Shown: in pieces, positions 17,235 to 25,893 of the stretch
How the letters are laid out: every line of letters begins with the position of its first letter
Position numbering within the stretch: the first letter of the stretch is position 1
Assembly: GCF_040359615.1 (NCBI RefSeq)
Contig: NZ_CP132942.1
Location: forward strand, 1,488,001 to 1,552,000
Length of the DNA: 64,000 bases
Direction of reading: 5' to 3'
DNA from: Tunturibacter psychrotolerans
GTDB lineage: Bacteria > Acidobacteriota > Terriglobia > Terriglobales > Acidobacteriaceae
Position numbers and translations under genes: made by a program
Notes under the pieces: generated by a model
Told to the model about the DNA's origin: nothing
Databases searched by the model: none
Seen by the model: the letters and a program-made list of their open reading frames with translations, nothing else

Positions 17235-17809
17235 TTCCATGCCCTTGACCACTTCGGTCCTGCAGTATCGCCACTGCGCAAGCGTGCATCCACGCCGGCC
17301 TTGACCTCAATGAGCCTGCCGAAGAGCCAGATCACGTCAGACAACCGATTGAGGTATGCGAGTATCTCAGGCTTGAGTTCTACTCCGCTGTTTGCAAGCC
17401 GCACCGCATTGCGTTCTGCTCTGCGGCAGACGGTGCGAGCCACCTCATACGCAGCTGATTCGGTGTGTGCCCCAGGTAGTGACCAATCAGCGAGGATGCC
17501 TTCGGTCGCTTCAATCTGGTGCACCAACTGCGTTAGTGCTTCAACATCTTCCGGCAAAACAGCCGGCGGAGATTTCTTGCTCTCCGGAGGAGTAGCCAGA
17601 GCCGATCCCACCCGAAACAGCGTGCGTTGAATCGTTTCGGTCCAGTCATATATCTCTTTGTTCGTGCAGATGCTTCGGGCAAATCCCAGAGTCGAGTTCA
17701 ACTCATCAACCGTGCCGTAAGCCTCCACTCGCAAATCTGCTTTCGAGATGCGAATTCCGCCAGCTAATCCAGTCTGTCCGCCATCTCCACGTTTTGTTGC
17801 GATGCTCAT
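17231..17809 (-). CDS. pduO: Cob(I)alamin adenosyltransferase, PduO type
   Basis: 192 residues from the ATG at 17809, supported by AGGAG upstream; the frame is open to 17902, but that part overlaps the upstream gene. MSIATKRGDGGQTGLAGG is the PduO/MMAB start, and the ATP-binding TKxGDxG motif is present. VEAYGTVDELNS and the late RxxxCRRAER (YEVARTVCRRAERN) motif are also seen, with the trailing LNRLSDVIWLFGR. It transfers the adenosyl group from ATP to the corrinoid cobalt. It starts 10 bp after the ParB-like gene and overlaps bluB by the ATGA. Confidence 0.9.
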   Translation of the reverse strand: MSIATKRGDGGQTGLAGGIRISKADLRVEAYGTVDELNSTLGFARSICTNKEIYDWTETIQRTLFRVGSALATPPESKKSPPAVLPEDVEALTQLVHQIEATEGILADWSLPGAHTESAAYEVARTVCRRAERNAVRLANSGVELKPEILAYLNRLSDVIWLFGRLIEVKAGVDARLRSGDTAGPKWSRAWK

Positions 17810-17819
17810 GCTCTTTCTC

Positions 17820-18677
17820 CTATCTTCCTTCGGTCGCGTCAAATGGTTCCAGCGATTCTTCGATATGAATTCGAATGACCTTACGAAGAGCTGTCCTCTC
17901 ATAGCGCAGGGTCATATTGTCATCGAGAAAATCCGTGACCTGTGGAGGGCGAGCCGAAAACAATTGCTCTTCATTGAAGAACCATGGAGCGGTCGCTCCA
18001 AGCTCCTCAATGCTCCGCGCATAGATCACGACGACAGGCATGCGATCCACTCCCGCCTTTAGTAGATGGTAGGCGCGATGGTAACCGTCACGCAAAAACC
18101 ATCGTCCACGAAACTCCGCGACCTCGAAGAAGGGACTGCCACCATAAAGCGAAAGCGGCAGAAGCTCACCTGCCTTGGTCTTCGGATGAAGCCGTAACCG
18201 TAAGTCCGGATTGCTCGAATGCAGCCGGATATTCAACTGATCTTCTTCAGTTCGCTCATGAATCATGACATGCTCGGTGCTTCGTTGTGAGCCAATCGCT
18301 AGCGAAATCAATTGGGGCCAATCATGCCGCTCTGGCAAGATCGGGGCTTGCGACGCGCAACCGAATACCAGTCTGCGCTGAAAGGCAAGCAAGCGGCGTA
18401 TGTCGATCACGGCTAAGGTCCAATCAAGATTTTCATACTCACCCTGCAAATCCTCGCGTTGCGCCGCGACTTTGAGTAGATCTTGAATGTCCTTTGTCTC
18501 TCGTTCGAGCAGTGCGGTGGTCTCCGAGTATTGATCTCGTTCGGCGAGTTTGGCGCGTGCTTGTTTCGCTCTTTCAGCTAACTTGACTGAGTCGACACCG
18601 GCGGCTTCATCGCGGTAGGGGTAGTCGTCCAAATCCCATCCGATCAGTTCGCGCACATTGACTTTCGAGACGGTCAT
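17820..18677 (-). CDS. ParB/sulfiredoxin-like protein of unknown function
   Basis: 285 residues, not a known cobalamin enzyme. About residues 185-225 read FFEVAEFRGRWFLRDGYHRAYHLL then AGVDRMPVVVIYA, which resembles the DGxHR nucleotide-binding core of ParB/Srx-fold proteins. The first 80 residues are charged and helical (AKQARAKLAERDQ..., possibly coiled coil). The middle contains HERTEEDQLNIRLHSSNPDL. There is no ParB helix-turn-helix and no membrane segment. Its ATG overlaps the cobC stop (ATGA) and its stop is 10 bp before the adenosyltransferase start, so it is fully embedded in the operon. Some ParB/Srx-fold proteins use ATP or CTP; a role in cobalamin handling is inferred from context only. 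Confidence 0.65.
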   Translation of the reverse strand: MTVSKVNVRELIGWDLDDYPYRDEAAGVDSVKLAERAKQARAKLAERDQYSETTALLERETKDIQDLLKVAAQREDLQGEYENLDWTLAVIDIRRLLAFQRRLVFGCASQAPILPERHDWPQLISLAIGSQRSTEHVMIHERTEEDQLNIRLHSSNPDLRLRLHPKTKAGELLPLSLYGGSPFFEVAEFRGRWFLRDGYHRAYHLLKAGVDRMPVVVIYARSIEELGATAPWFFNEEQLFSARPPQVTDFLDDNMTLRYERTALRKVIRIHIEESLEPFDATEGR

Positions 18678-19261
18678 GAACGCGCCTCCATGAACTGCAT
18701 TTGAGGTGAAATTGTAACTGCATGTCGAACGATGGCGCAGTAAGGCTGTGTCTGTTTCCAGGCATCTTCTTCGCTGGATTGATGGAGTGAGCAGAGAACC
18801 GTACGCAGTACCCCCGCGTGGGTCACAACCGCGATATCTTGCGTTGCGGCTTTTGTGGATAAGAACGCGACTTCCTCGAGGACGCGCTGTTCAAAATCGC
18901 GAAACGCCTCACCTCCGGGCGTCGGCAGCAACGGATGCTCAGCCATCCACCGACGCGCATAGACTTTGTCGCGCTCCTCGATTTCTTTCCAAGTAAGACC
19001 GTCCCATTCGCCGAAGTTGATCTCGCGCAGAGCTCGACGTGGTCTGCATTCGATTCCGAATGCGCTGGCGATGGCCTCTGCTGTGGTTTGCGCCCGACGC
19101 AGGTCGCTTGTGTAGACGGTGTCGATATTTTCTGAGCGAAGTCTATCGATCAACTCTGCCGTTTGTTTGTGACCGCGCGCATTCAGATCTGGGTCGGTGT
19201 GGCCGCAAAATGTTCCGGCCATGTCTGTCTCCGCGTGGCGAATGAAAAGAATGTCGCTCAT
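18674..19261 (-). CDS. cobC: Alpha-ribazole phosphatase-like histidine phosphatase
   Basis: 195 residues from the ATG at 19261, which overlaps the cobS stop (ATGA); the frame is open to 19363, but the extension would overlap cobS. ILFIRHAETD contains the phosphohistidine of the histidine phosphatase superfamily, followed by GHTDPDLNARGHKQ, VYTSDLRRAQTTAEA, LREINFGEWDG and the second catalytic His in VVTHAGVLR. Length and position between cobS and other cobalamin genes support alpha-ribazole-5-phosphate or cobalamin-5-phosphate dephosphorylation rather than phosphoglycerate mutase activity. Confidence 0.85.
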   Translation of the reverse strand: MSDILFIRHAETDMAGTFCGHTDPDLNARGHKQTAELIDRLRSENIDTVYTSDLRRAQTTAEAIASAFGIECRPRRALREINFGEWDGLTWKEIEERDKVYARRWMAEHPLLPTPGGEAFRDFEQRVLEEVAFLSTKAATQDIAVVTHAGVLRTVLCSLHQSSEEDAWKQTQPYCAIVRHAVTISPQMQFMEARS

Positions 19262-20022
19262 GCGATCCACACCCCACAGAAATAGACCGCGATTTCGGTA
19301 AGCTGATTGGTCGCACCGAAGCAGTCGCCAGTTATACCGCCAATCTTTCTCTGGTAGAACCACCCACTCAGTACAACGAGAAGTGGGGCAGCGAGAAGAG
19401 GCGCCACGGAGAATCTCCGCAGCGCGAAGATAACGATTGCGATGCTCACGAGCGAGCCGAACAGAAGCGAATGGAAGGAGATCAGCCTGGCGATGCGCGC
19501 GCCCTGCCCCTCCTGTTCACGCGCTGGAGCGAGAAAGTAGCTTAGCGGCAGCGAACTCCAACGGGATAATACGTGGGCAGAGATGATGTAAGCCGTAAAG
19601 CGTTCCATCGGCAATGACGCGAGAAGCAGATAGCGTGCTAGTAGAGATAAGACAAGCGCAATCGCGCCGTAGCTTCCAATCCTGCTGTCTCTCAGGATGG
19701 CCAATATTCGATCCTTCGTCCAGCCGCCGCCAAATCCGTCTGCTGCGTCTGCGAGTCCGTCCTCGTGCAGGCAACCGGTGATCAGCACGAGATAGGTCAG
19801 CACGACGAATGCGGTAAGTGGGCGACCCAGATGGACTGTTAGGATCCTTTGAAGCAGCGCGGCTATAGAACCTATGGCTAAACCGACCAATGGAAAAAAT
19901 TTGACTGATCGAGAAAGCGAGTCCTCTTCGAATTTTGTCGAGGGCATGGGGATCCGTGTGAGAAATTGGAAGGCGACCGCCAACTCCCGGCCAAAGTCGC
20001 GAATCTGCCGCGTTGCACTCAA
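19258..20022 (-). CDS. cobS: Cobalamin synthase CobS
   Basis: 254 residues from a TTG at 20022 that overlaps the cobT stop (TTGA) and follows a GAGG box; the frame is open to 20079, inside cobT. It is an integral membrane protein with about six hydrophobic segments that joins adenosylcobinamide-GDP to alpha-ribazole(-5-phosphate). The family markers AFQFLTRIPMP, GCLHEDGLADAADGFGGG and KIGGITGDCFGATNQLTE are all present. The chosen start gives the usual length (about 250). Confidence 0.9.
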   Translation of the reverse strand: MSATRQIRDFGRELAVAFQFLTRIPMPSTKFEEDSLSRSVKFFPLVGLAIGSIAALLQRILTVHLGRPLTAFVVLTYLVLITGCLHEDGLADAADGFGGGWTKDRILAILRDSRIGSYGAIALVLSLLARYLLLASLPMERFTAYIISAHVLSRWSSLPLSYFLAPAREQEGQGARIARLISFHSLLFGSLVSIAIVIFALRRFSVAPLLAAPLLVVLSGWFYQRKIGGITGDCFGATNQLTEIAVYFCGVWIA

Positions 20023-21095
20023 TCCTTCGCCTCGCTGACGCCCGCCGATTCGAACGTCGCCATCTGATTGTAGAGGCACAGTGCAGACTCGAGGATAGGC
20101 ATCGCCAGAACAGCACCTGTTCCTTCGCCGAGCCTCATGTTTAGAGCAAGAATAGGCTTCAATCCCATGTATTCAAGCAGCACTCTGTGGCCCGGCTCTT
20201 CCGATTGATGCCCTGCAAAGAGATAGCCGCTCACCTGTGGTGCAATTGCAAAAGCGATTGCTGCGGCTGCAGTCGAGATGAAGCCATCTATGACCACTGC
20301 AAGCCGATGCCTTGCCGCGCCTAATATGAAGCCGGTTATCGCGGCAATCTCCAGCCCGCCAACACAGCGCAGCACATCGAGTGGATTAGGAAGCCGATTA
20401 CCAAAATGTTTCGCTAGAACAGCTTCGATGACCAGACACTTGTGTGTGAGTGCCTCGGAGTTCAAGCCAGTTCCTTTACCAGTGATGCGATTAACCGGTT
20501 CACGCGTGAGTGCAGAGGTAATCGCACTGGCTGCTGTGGTATTGCCGATACCCATCTCGCCGACAGCAACCAGGTTGTAGCCTATTGCCTTCGCATCATC
20601 TGCAAGCTTGAGTCCAACGTCGAGCGCATTGGTTAGTTCGTCCTCACTCATCGCCGGCTCCCTCATCATATTGCGCGTCCCCCTACGCACTTTGCGGTGC
20701 AGCAGTCCGTCGCTGTGATCGAAGTCGGCATCGACGCCGACATCCACAACGTTCATCTCGACCTGATGAGCTCTTGCGAGCACGTTGATTGCGGCGCCGT
20801 GAGCAAGAAAGTTGAGCACCATTTGCCGCGTCACCTCGCGCGGATAGGCGCTGACCCCTTCAGCAGTAACTCCATGGTCCGCGGCAAAGACGTAGACTGC
20901 CTTTCGCATCGGTTCCGCAAATGCCTCTTCGCGGATTGACACCATCTGGGCCGCGAGATCTTCAAGTCTGCCGAGGCTGCCCAACGGCTTGGTCAACTGA
21001 TCCAAACGCGCTCGTGCCCTTGCTAGCCATTGCTGACTTGGGGGCTCAATGGTCAACATGATTTTAGAGTCGACCATCTGACTTGATGTGTTCAC
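20019..21095 (-). CDS. cobT: Nicotinate-nucleotide:DMB phosphoribosyltransferase
   Basis: 358 residues from a GTG at 21095 with GGAGG at good spacing. It makes alpha-ribazole-5-phosphate from nicotinate mononucleotide and DMB. Markers: LTKPLGSLGRLEDLA, FAADHGVTAEGVSAYPREVT, GEMGIGNTTAASAI, GGLEIAAITGFILGA and, near the C-terminus, LNMRLGEGTGA, whose Glu is the proposed catalytic base. Length equals that of the enterobacterial enzyme. It lies 25 bp after cbiA. Confidence 0.92.
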   Translation of the reverse strand: MNTSSQMVDSKIMLTIEPPSQQWLARARARLDQLTKPLGSLGRLEDLAAQMVSIREEAFAEPMRKAVYVFAADHGVTAEGVSAYPREVTRQMVLNFLAHGAAINVLARAHQVEMNVVDVGVDADFDHSDGLLHRKVRRGTRNMMREPAMSEDELTNALDVGLKLADDAKAIGYNLVAVGEMGIGNTTAASAITSALTREPVNRITGKGTGLNSEALTHKCLVIEAVLAKHFGNRLPNPLDVLRCVGGLEIAAITGFILGAARHRLAVVIDGFISTAAAAIAFAIAPQVSGYLFAGHQSEEPGHRVLLEYMGLKPILALNMRLGEGTGAVLAMPILESALCLYNQMATFESAGVSEAKD

Positions 21096-21120
21096 ATGTT
21101 CCTCCGGTCTCCAGGTCCGC

Positions 21121-22512
21121 TCACGTCGTCACCGTCTGCAAGGTTCGCGCTCGTCGGATTGCAGCGACAAAATCTCTCGCTATTGTGGGATTTGCGCGCA
21201 GATGCAGATGAACATAACTCGCTAGAACGTTACCTTGCCGGAATCCTTCAAACTCTTCTTTCCCCGACATTGAGTACTGCACGCAATAGCTCGTCGCAAT
21301 GTCTCCGCGAGAGACGATGGACGAGTAGTGAAAACTGTGTCCGCGGACGGTTGTTCCTTTGGGACCCAGGAGACAGCCTTCGGTAAACATCACGCTGACG
21401 TATCCGAACTGCACAAGTTTGCCGGTCATCTTTATAGAAAGTGGCAGGACTCCAGCCATAGCGTAGTTCATGCCCTCGCTGGATTTAAGGCTCTCGGAGA
21501 GATAAATCATGCCACCGCACTCGGCATAGATGGGCCTTCCTGAAGCAGCAAAGGCACGAACGTCCTCAATCATAGGGCGATTGCGGCCTAGTTGTTCTGC
21601 GTGAAGCTCCGGATATCCTCCGCCGAGGTAGAGCGCATCCAGTCCCGTTGGAAGAGACCTGTCGCACAGCGGGCTGAACCGAATGATCTCAGCGCCCTGT
21701 TCGCGAAGAAGATCCAGATTGTCCTCATAGTAGAACGAGAAAGCGCGATCAGATGGAACACCGATTCGCACACCTTCGGCCACTCGCGAGCTTTCTATTC
21801 CGGCAACGCCCGTCTCATCCAGATCCAACCCACAATTAAGCTCAACCAAACTATCAAGATCGAAATATTTCTCCGCAAGCGCAGCCAGCGTATCGATGGA
21901 AGCATCATCTTCGACCGCAGCTTCAGCCGCTCCTTGCAGGCCGAGATGGCGCTCGGGAATCGTAATCGCCGGATCACGTGGCAGCCAGCCCAGAATCCTT
22001 GTCTTGCATGACTTCTCAATCGCCGCATGCAGCATCTCGTAGTGCCGCTCTGTTGCAACACGATTCAGGATCACGCCTGCAGGCCGCAGCTCAGGGTCGA
22101 ACATCTCAAAGCCGAGCACCACCGCCGCGATGCTCCTGGCAGTCTTTGCTGCGTCGACGACGAGCACGACCGGCAGCTTCAGCAGTTTGGCAATCTCCGC
22201 CGTGCTTCCAGTCTCCGTGTTCCCGCTCTTTCCATCGAACAATCCCATCATGCCTTCAGCGACGAGTACATCCGCGTCACGCGCAGCATTTTGCAGAACA
22301 CATCGATTCGCCTCTTCGCTCAGCATCCATGTATCAAGATTTCGAGCCTTTCGCCCGCAGATCCTCGTGTGATGGCCAGTGTCCAAAAAGTCTGGTCCAC
22401 ACTTGAAGGGCTGCACCGCCAAGCCGCGTCGCCGCAGCCCAGACATGATCGCAAGCGCGACCGTCGTTTTTCCCACCCCGCTTGCTGTGCCTGACACCAG
22501 CAGTGCTCTCAC
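21121..22512 (-). CDS. cbiA: Cobyrinic acid a,c-diamide synthase CbiA/CobB
   Basis: 463 residues; the GTG start at 22512 overlaps the cobU stop (GTGA). It amidates the a and c side chains of cobyrinic or hydrogenobyrinic acid. P-loop GTASGVGKTT (residues 8-17), FKCGPDFLDTGHH, AEGMMGLFDG and DAAKTARSIAA in the synthetase half. Glutaminase Cys332 in YAECGGMIYLS and a late HSFHYS / SYVHLHLRANP in the amidotransferase half. No corrin-ring genes lie in the window, so this enzyme either completes a pathway encoded elsewhere or amidates salvaged incomplete corrinoids. Confidence 0.9.
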   Translation of the reverse strand: MRALLVSGTASGVGKTTVALAIMSGLRRRGLAVQPFKCGPDFLDTGHHTRICGRKARNLDTWMLSEEANRCVLQNAARDADVLVAEGMMGLFDGKSGNTETGSTAEIAKLLKLPVVLVVDAAKTARSIAAVVLGFEMFDPELRPAGVILNRVATERHYEMLHAAIEKSCKTRILGWLPRDPAITIPERHLGLQGAAEAAVEDDASIDTLAALAEKYFDLDSLVELNCGLDLDETGVAGIESSRVAEGVRIGVPSDRAFSFYYEDNLDLLREQGAEIIRFSPLCDRSLPTGLDALYLGGGYPELHAEQLGRNRPMIEDVRAFAASGRPIYAECGGMIYLSESLKSSEGMNYAMAGVLPLSIKMTGKLVQFGYVSVMFTEGCLLGPKGTTVRGHSFHYSSIVSRGDIATSYCVQYSMSGKEEFEGFRQGNVLASYVHLHLRANPTIARDFVAAIRRARTLQTVTT

Positions 22513-23063
22513 AGCGTCACCTCAAGGTGTCCCTTCAAAGCGAGCGGAAGCCCAGCCACCATCAACACCACATCGTCGGAGATCCTTGCTACGCTCTGAT
22601 TGATCTCGCCCAGCAGATCGCGGTATCGACGTCCCAAGGGATAGGCCGGCACCACGCCACTGCCCACTTCGTTGGACACCAATACAACAGAGCAACTCGC
22701 CGATTGCAACGCCACGCACAAAGCATCAACACGTCGTTCGATGGCATCCTGGTCGTCGCCTTCGGTCTCTAGAAGATTCGCCGCAAAGACCGTCAGACAG
22801 TCCACAATGATCACATCGCAGTCGCGTGCCTTCTGCGCCAGTACCTGAACCAGTTCCAGCGGCTCCTCAACGGTGATCCACTCCGCAGGGCGTTCTCGAC
22901 GATGCCGCTCGATCTTGCGATGCATCTCGTCGTCGGAAGCCCTCGCTGTCGCCACAAAGATGACGCGGCTCTCTCGCTCTGCAAGCTGTTGCGCGTAACG
23001 GCTCTTGCCGCTGCGAACGCCGCCAAGTACGAGAGTGATGGAACTGTGGCGCATCTCCTGCAT
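22509..23063 (-). CDS. cobU: Adenosylcobinamide kinase / guanylyltransferase CobU
   Basis: 184 residues from the ATG at 23063, chosen for AAGGAG seven bases upstream; TTG 23096 and ATG 23084 are in frame but unsupported. Phosphorylates adenosylcobinamide and transfers GMP to it. P-loop LVLGGVRSGKSRYAQ at the N-terminus, FVATARASDDEM with the guanylylated-His region HRRERPAEW, DCLTVFAANLL, and VSNEVGSGVVPAYPLGRRYRDLLGEIN. First gene of the operon, about 135 bp after the riboswitch. Confidence 0.92.
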   Translation of the reverse strand: MQEMRHSSITLVLGGVRSGKSRYAQQLAERESRVIFVATARASDDEMHRKIERHRRERPAEWITVEEPLELVQVLAQKARDCDVIIVDCLTVFAANLLETEGDDQDAIERRVDALCVALQSASCSVVLVSNEVGSGVVPAYPLGRRYRDLLGEINQSVARISDDVVLMVAGLPLALKGHLEVTL

Positions 23064-23197
23064 CGTTAGCTCCTTGCCCGGCATCTTTCGAAGCAATCGA
23101 GCAGAGCGGGAATTTAGTTAGGCAGCGCTCGTGCAGACCGTTATTGCAGTCGGCGAGAATGCTCTTCAGCTCTCCCAGCGAAGCTGAATCAGCCTGA

Positions 23198-23368
23198 TCG
23201 GCCCTGGCAGGTCTCCTGACTTACGCTTCAGCAAATTTTGACTTACCTTCCCAGGATGCATCCCAGTGGCTTAATACCAATCGTCAAAACTCTCAGCGCT
23301 TACAGTTACGGGGTAGCGACGGATTTGCACCGCCTTCCCAACACCAGATGTAGGAAAAGACTATCCCG
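23198..23368 (-). promoter_or_regulatory. Cobalamin (B12) riboswitch upstream of cobU
   Basis: Minus-strand sequence carries the conserved elements in order: GGGAAGGCGGTGCAAATCC, GCTACCCCGTAACTGTAAGC, AGCCACTGGGATGC with CCTGGGAAGG, and the B12 box AAGTCAGGAGACCTGCC at 23204-23220 (reverse complement). This is the classic adenosylcobalamin riboswitch architecture. It precedes cobU and should repress the whole operon when cobalamin is abundant. Ends are approximate. Confidence 0.9.
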
Positions 23369-23413
23369 GTCATCCCGCCGGGTCAAATCTTTACAACTCC
23401 ATGACCGTTGTTC

Positions 23414-24796
23414 TCATTCGCCTGCGATCTCCCTTGCCGCAGCTCTCGCATCTCGCACCAGATCGGGCACTCCCACGCCGCGATACCCATTACCAAGCAG
23501 CCACAATCCCTTGAAGGCTCTCACTCGCGAATCGAGTTTCTTCATTCTCTCAAGATGCCCCACGGCATACAGGGGAAGACTACGCGGCCACCGTCGCACC
23601 ACAGTCACTTGCGGCTCGGGCAGAGGCCCCAAAACCCTCGCGAGCTCCATCCGCGCCACTGCAGCTGTTTCGTCGTTGCCACACCGCATCAACCGTTCGG
23701 CAGCTTTGCCTCCGAAGAAGGCTCGCATCAGCCGTCCCCCTTGCGGCACGCGGTGTTCAAACTTCTGATCGACGAAGGTCGCTGCGAGCAGCAGACTATC
23801 GGATCCCGGCGGGACTAGAAAACCGAACCCCGTCGGTATAGAAAACTTTGCCGCGTCGGGAAATCCAAATCCGACCACTACCGCAGAGCTGGCATCCATC
23901 TCCATCAACGGAGCCATCTCGGCGTCAATCGGCTGCAGGAGAGAACAAGCTACGTCGACCGGCGCCGTCATCATCAAAGCATCGAAACGCTCTACGCCTC
24001 TGGCAGTTCCGACGAGCCACCCTTCTTCGCCGCACGAGGTGAACTGTACTTCCGCAGAGAGTCGAATCCAATCCTCGGGAATCGCGGCGATCATGCGATC
24101 TACCAAAGTCCCCATGCCGCTCCGTAACGTGGTAAATACTGAATTCTTGCTCGCCGCAACACTCCTCGTCCGTAGTGCGTCGATCAGACTGCCGTGTTCT
24201 CGCTCCATCGTGACAAACGGAGCCATCACCGCCTGCACGCTCAGCTTGGTCACATCGCCACCAAAGACACCACTCAGCAGGGGAGCCCCGATCTTCTCCA
24301 ACACCTCGTCTCCAAAGTGGCGTTGAACAAACTCCGCAACACTCTCATCTCCTTCAGGAGCCGCCGCTCGCAACTCCTCCGCTCTGCCGGGTTCTTCGCG
24401 ATAAGCCCGCTTGGCCTCCGCGCTGAACAGTTCGGACTGATCCAGAGCATCGAGGTCAGCCGGCACCATCATCCGCATGCCATCCGGCATAGCCTGCAGC
24501 TTCTTGTCGATCAGCACATACGTCTTTCGCGTGGCGTCATTGGAAGGCATCACTTCATCAGCCAACCCAAGCTCTTCTGCGAGTTCGCGCGCCCAGGGCT
24601 TTTCCGTCACCCAGGCATCCGGCCCGCATTCGATCACGAACTCACCCTCATGGACCGTCTCGATGATTCCCCCAAGCCGCGTCGAGGCTTCGAACAAAAC
24701 TCCCTGCAGCGGTACGCCCTTACGAGCCTGCTGCGCCAGCTCATATGCTGCCGTCACCCCGGCTACCCCACCACCCACAATTGCAACGCGCTTCAT
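23414..24796 (-). CDS. hemG: Protoporphyrinogen oxidase (HemY/PPOX type)
   Basis: 460 residues from the ATG at 24796 with GGAGAA upstream; the open frame reaches 24823. FAD-dependent oxidation of protoporphyrinogen IX to protoporphyrin IX. The Rossmann FAD-binding VAIVGGGVAGVTAAYEL opens the protein. It is followed by GGIIETVHEGEFVIECGPDAW, DVTKLSVQAV in the middle, and the C-terminal GLWLLGNGYRGVGVPDLVRDA typical of PPOX. The last gene of hemE-hemH-hemG, 74 bp after hemH. The oxygen-dependent type fits an aerobe. Often called hemY in Gram-positives. Confidence 0.88.
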   Translation of the reverse strand: MKRVAIVGGGVAGVTAAYELAQQARKGVPLQGVLFEASTRLGGIIETVHEGEFVIECGPDAWVTEKPWARELAEELGLADEVMPSNDATRKTYVLIDKKLQAMPDGMRMMVPADLDALDQSELFSAEAKRAYREEPGRAEELRAAAPEGDESVAEFVQRHFGDEVLEKIGAPLLSGVFGGDVTKLSVQAVMAPFVTMEREHGSLIDALRTRSVAASKNSVFTTLRSGMGTLVDRMIAAIPEDWIRLSAEVQFTSCGEEGWLVGTARGVERFDALMMTAPVDVACSLLQPIDAEMAPLMEMDASSAVVVGFGFPDAAKFSIPTGFGFLVPPGSDSLLLAATFVDQKFEHRVPQGGRLMRAFFGGKAAERLMRCGNDETAAVARMELARVLGPLPEPQVTVVRRWPRSLPLYAVGHLERMKKLDSRVRAFKGLWLLGNGYRGVGVPDLVRDARAAAREIAGE

Positions 24797-24870
24797 CGTT
24801 TCTCCAGAGATTTCCGCAAACAAAAGCGGAGGCCAGAGCCCCCGCCTTCAGCCCTCATGACAGCCTATAC

Positions 24871-25893
24871 CTACGCCGGAACCATAACCTCATCGACGGT
24901 CGCTTTATATCGCCCGGAGACGACCTCCACGATCGCCTCCACCAGCACCGGGGAGTCGTTCAAGCTCTCGGCTCGCCACAACTTAAGGCCCAACTCGTTT
25001 GCGGTCTGCCGGAAAGCGATGTCGATGTCATAAAGGATCTCCACGTGATCACAGAGGAAGCCCACTGGCTGCATCACCACGCCTACATGCCCTTCGGCCT
25101 TGATCGCTTTGAGTGTGTCCTCCACGGTTGGACCGATCCACGGACCTCCGCTCATACCCTGACTCTGAAACGCGAAGTACCAATCCTTGTCACCAAATCC
25201 AGCCGGGGTCATCCGCTCTGCCACCAACTGCGCAGTGCGCTTAGCCTCTACCGGGTACGGATCGGGCGAATCCTGAACAGGTGTTCCGGGCCGTGCTCCA
25301 GCGACGGAAGCCTCACCCGTCATGATGGTTCGGCAAGGCACGCTATGAGCCGTGAATAAAACGGGCACGCGCTGGCCCGCCTCGGCGCAAGCCTCTTCCC
25401 ACACAGGCTGCAGCTTCTCTGCGAACGCCTCCGCCAACACGGGACTTTCGGCCCAGCCCGCAACAAACTCAACCTCCATCCCAGTTGCCGCGGCATGCAC
25501 CGCCCTGCGATAAAGCCCCACACTAGTCCGTGAGTTCTGCGGTGCCAGGCACACTGCCTTTATCTGCGTCACGCCATCCAAACGCATTTGTGCCACCACA
25601 TCGGCGATGTAAGGATGCCAATTCCTCATCCCCACATACACTTTGCCCGCTCCCAGCGCGTGCTCCAGCATATGCGCCTGCACCATAGTCCACTTCGTCA
25701 ACGGCGGTGGTTCCAGCCCTGGCGACTCTTTCAGTCCAATCTGCGCGTACCGATGCTGCAGCTCCTTCACAACCTCCTGCGGCATCGCTCGCCCGCCAGT
25801 CACTTTGCTTAGATACTCAGCCATCTCGTCGAGCATGTCTGGCGTTCCATGCGCGAGCAGCAGCACAGCGCTCCCGCTTGTTTCGAGACTCAT
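24871..25893 (-). CDS. hemH: Ferrochelatase
   Basis: 340 residues; ATG overlaps the hemE stop (ATGA). Inserts Fe(II) into porphyrin; in coproporphyrin-dependent bacteria it acts on coproporphyrin instead, which cannot be told from sequence here. Family markers: AVLLLAHGTPDMLDEM at the N-terminus, the catalytic His region LFTAHSVPCRT, YFAFQSQGMSGGPWIGPTVEDTL, and GVVMQPVGFLCDHVEILYDIDI near the C-terminus with the conserved Glu. Length fits soluble bacterial ferrochelatases (310-350). Confidence 0.9.
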   Translation of the reverse strand: MSLETSGSAVLLLAHGTPDMLDEMAEYLSKVTGGRAMPQEVVKELQHRYAQIGLKESPGLEPPPLTKWTMVQAHMLEHALGAGKVYVGMRNWHPYIADVVAQMRLDGVTQIKAVCLAPQNSRTSVGLYRRAVHAAATGMEVEFVAGWAESPVLAEAFAEKLQPVWEEACAEAGQRVPVLFTAHSVPCRTIMTGEASVAGARPGTPVQDSPDPYPVEAKRTAQLVAERMTPAGFGDKDWYFAFQSQGMSGGPWIGPTVEDTLKAIKAEGHVGVVMQPVGFLCDHVEILYDIDIAFRQTANELGLKLWRAESLNDSPVLVEAIVEVVSGRYKATVDEVMVPA

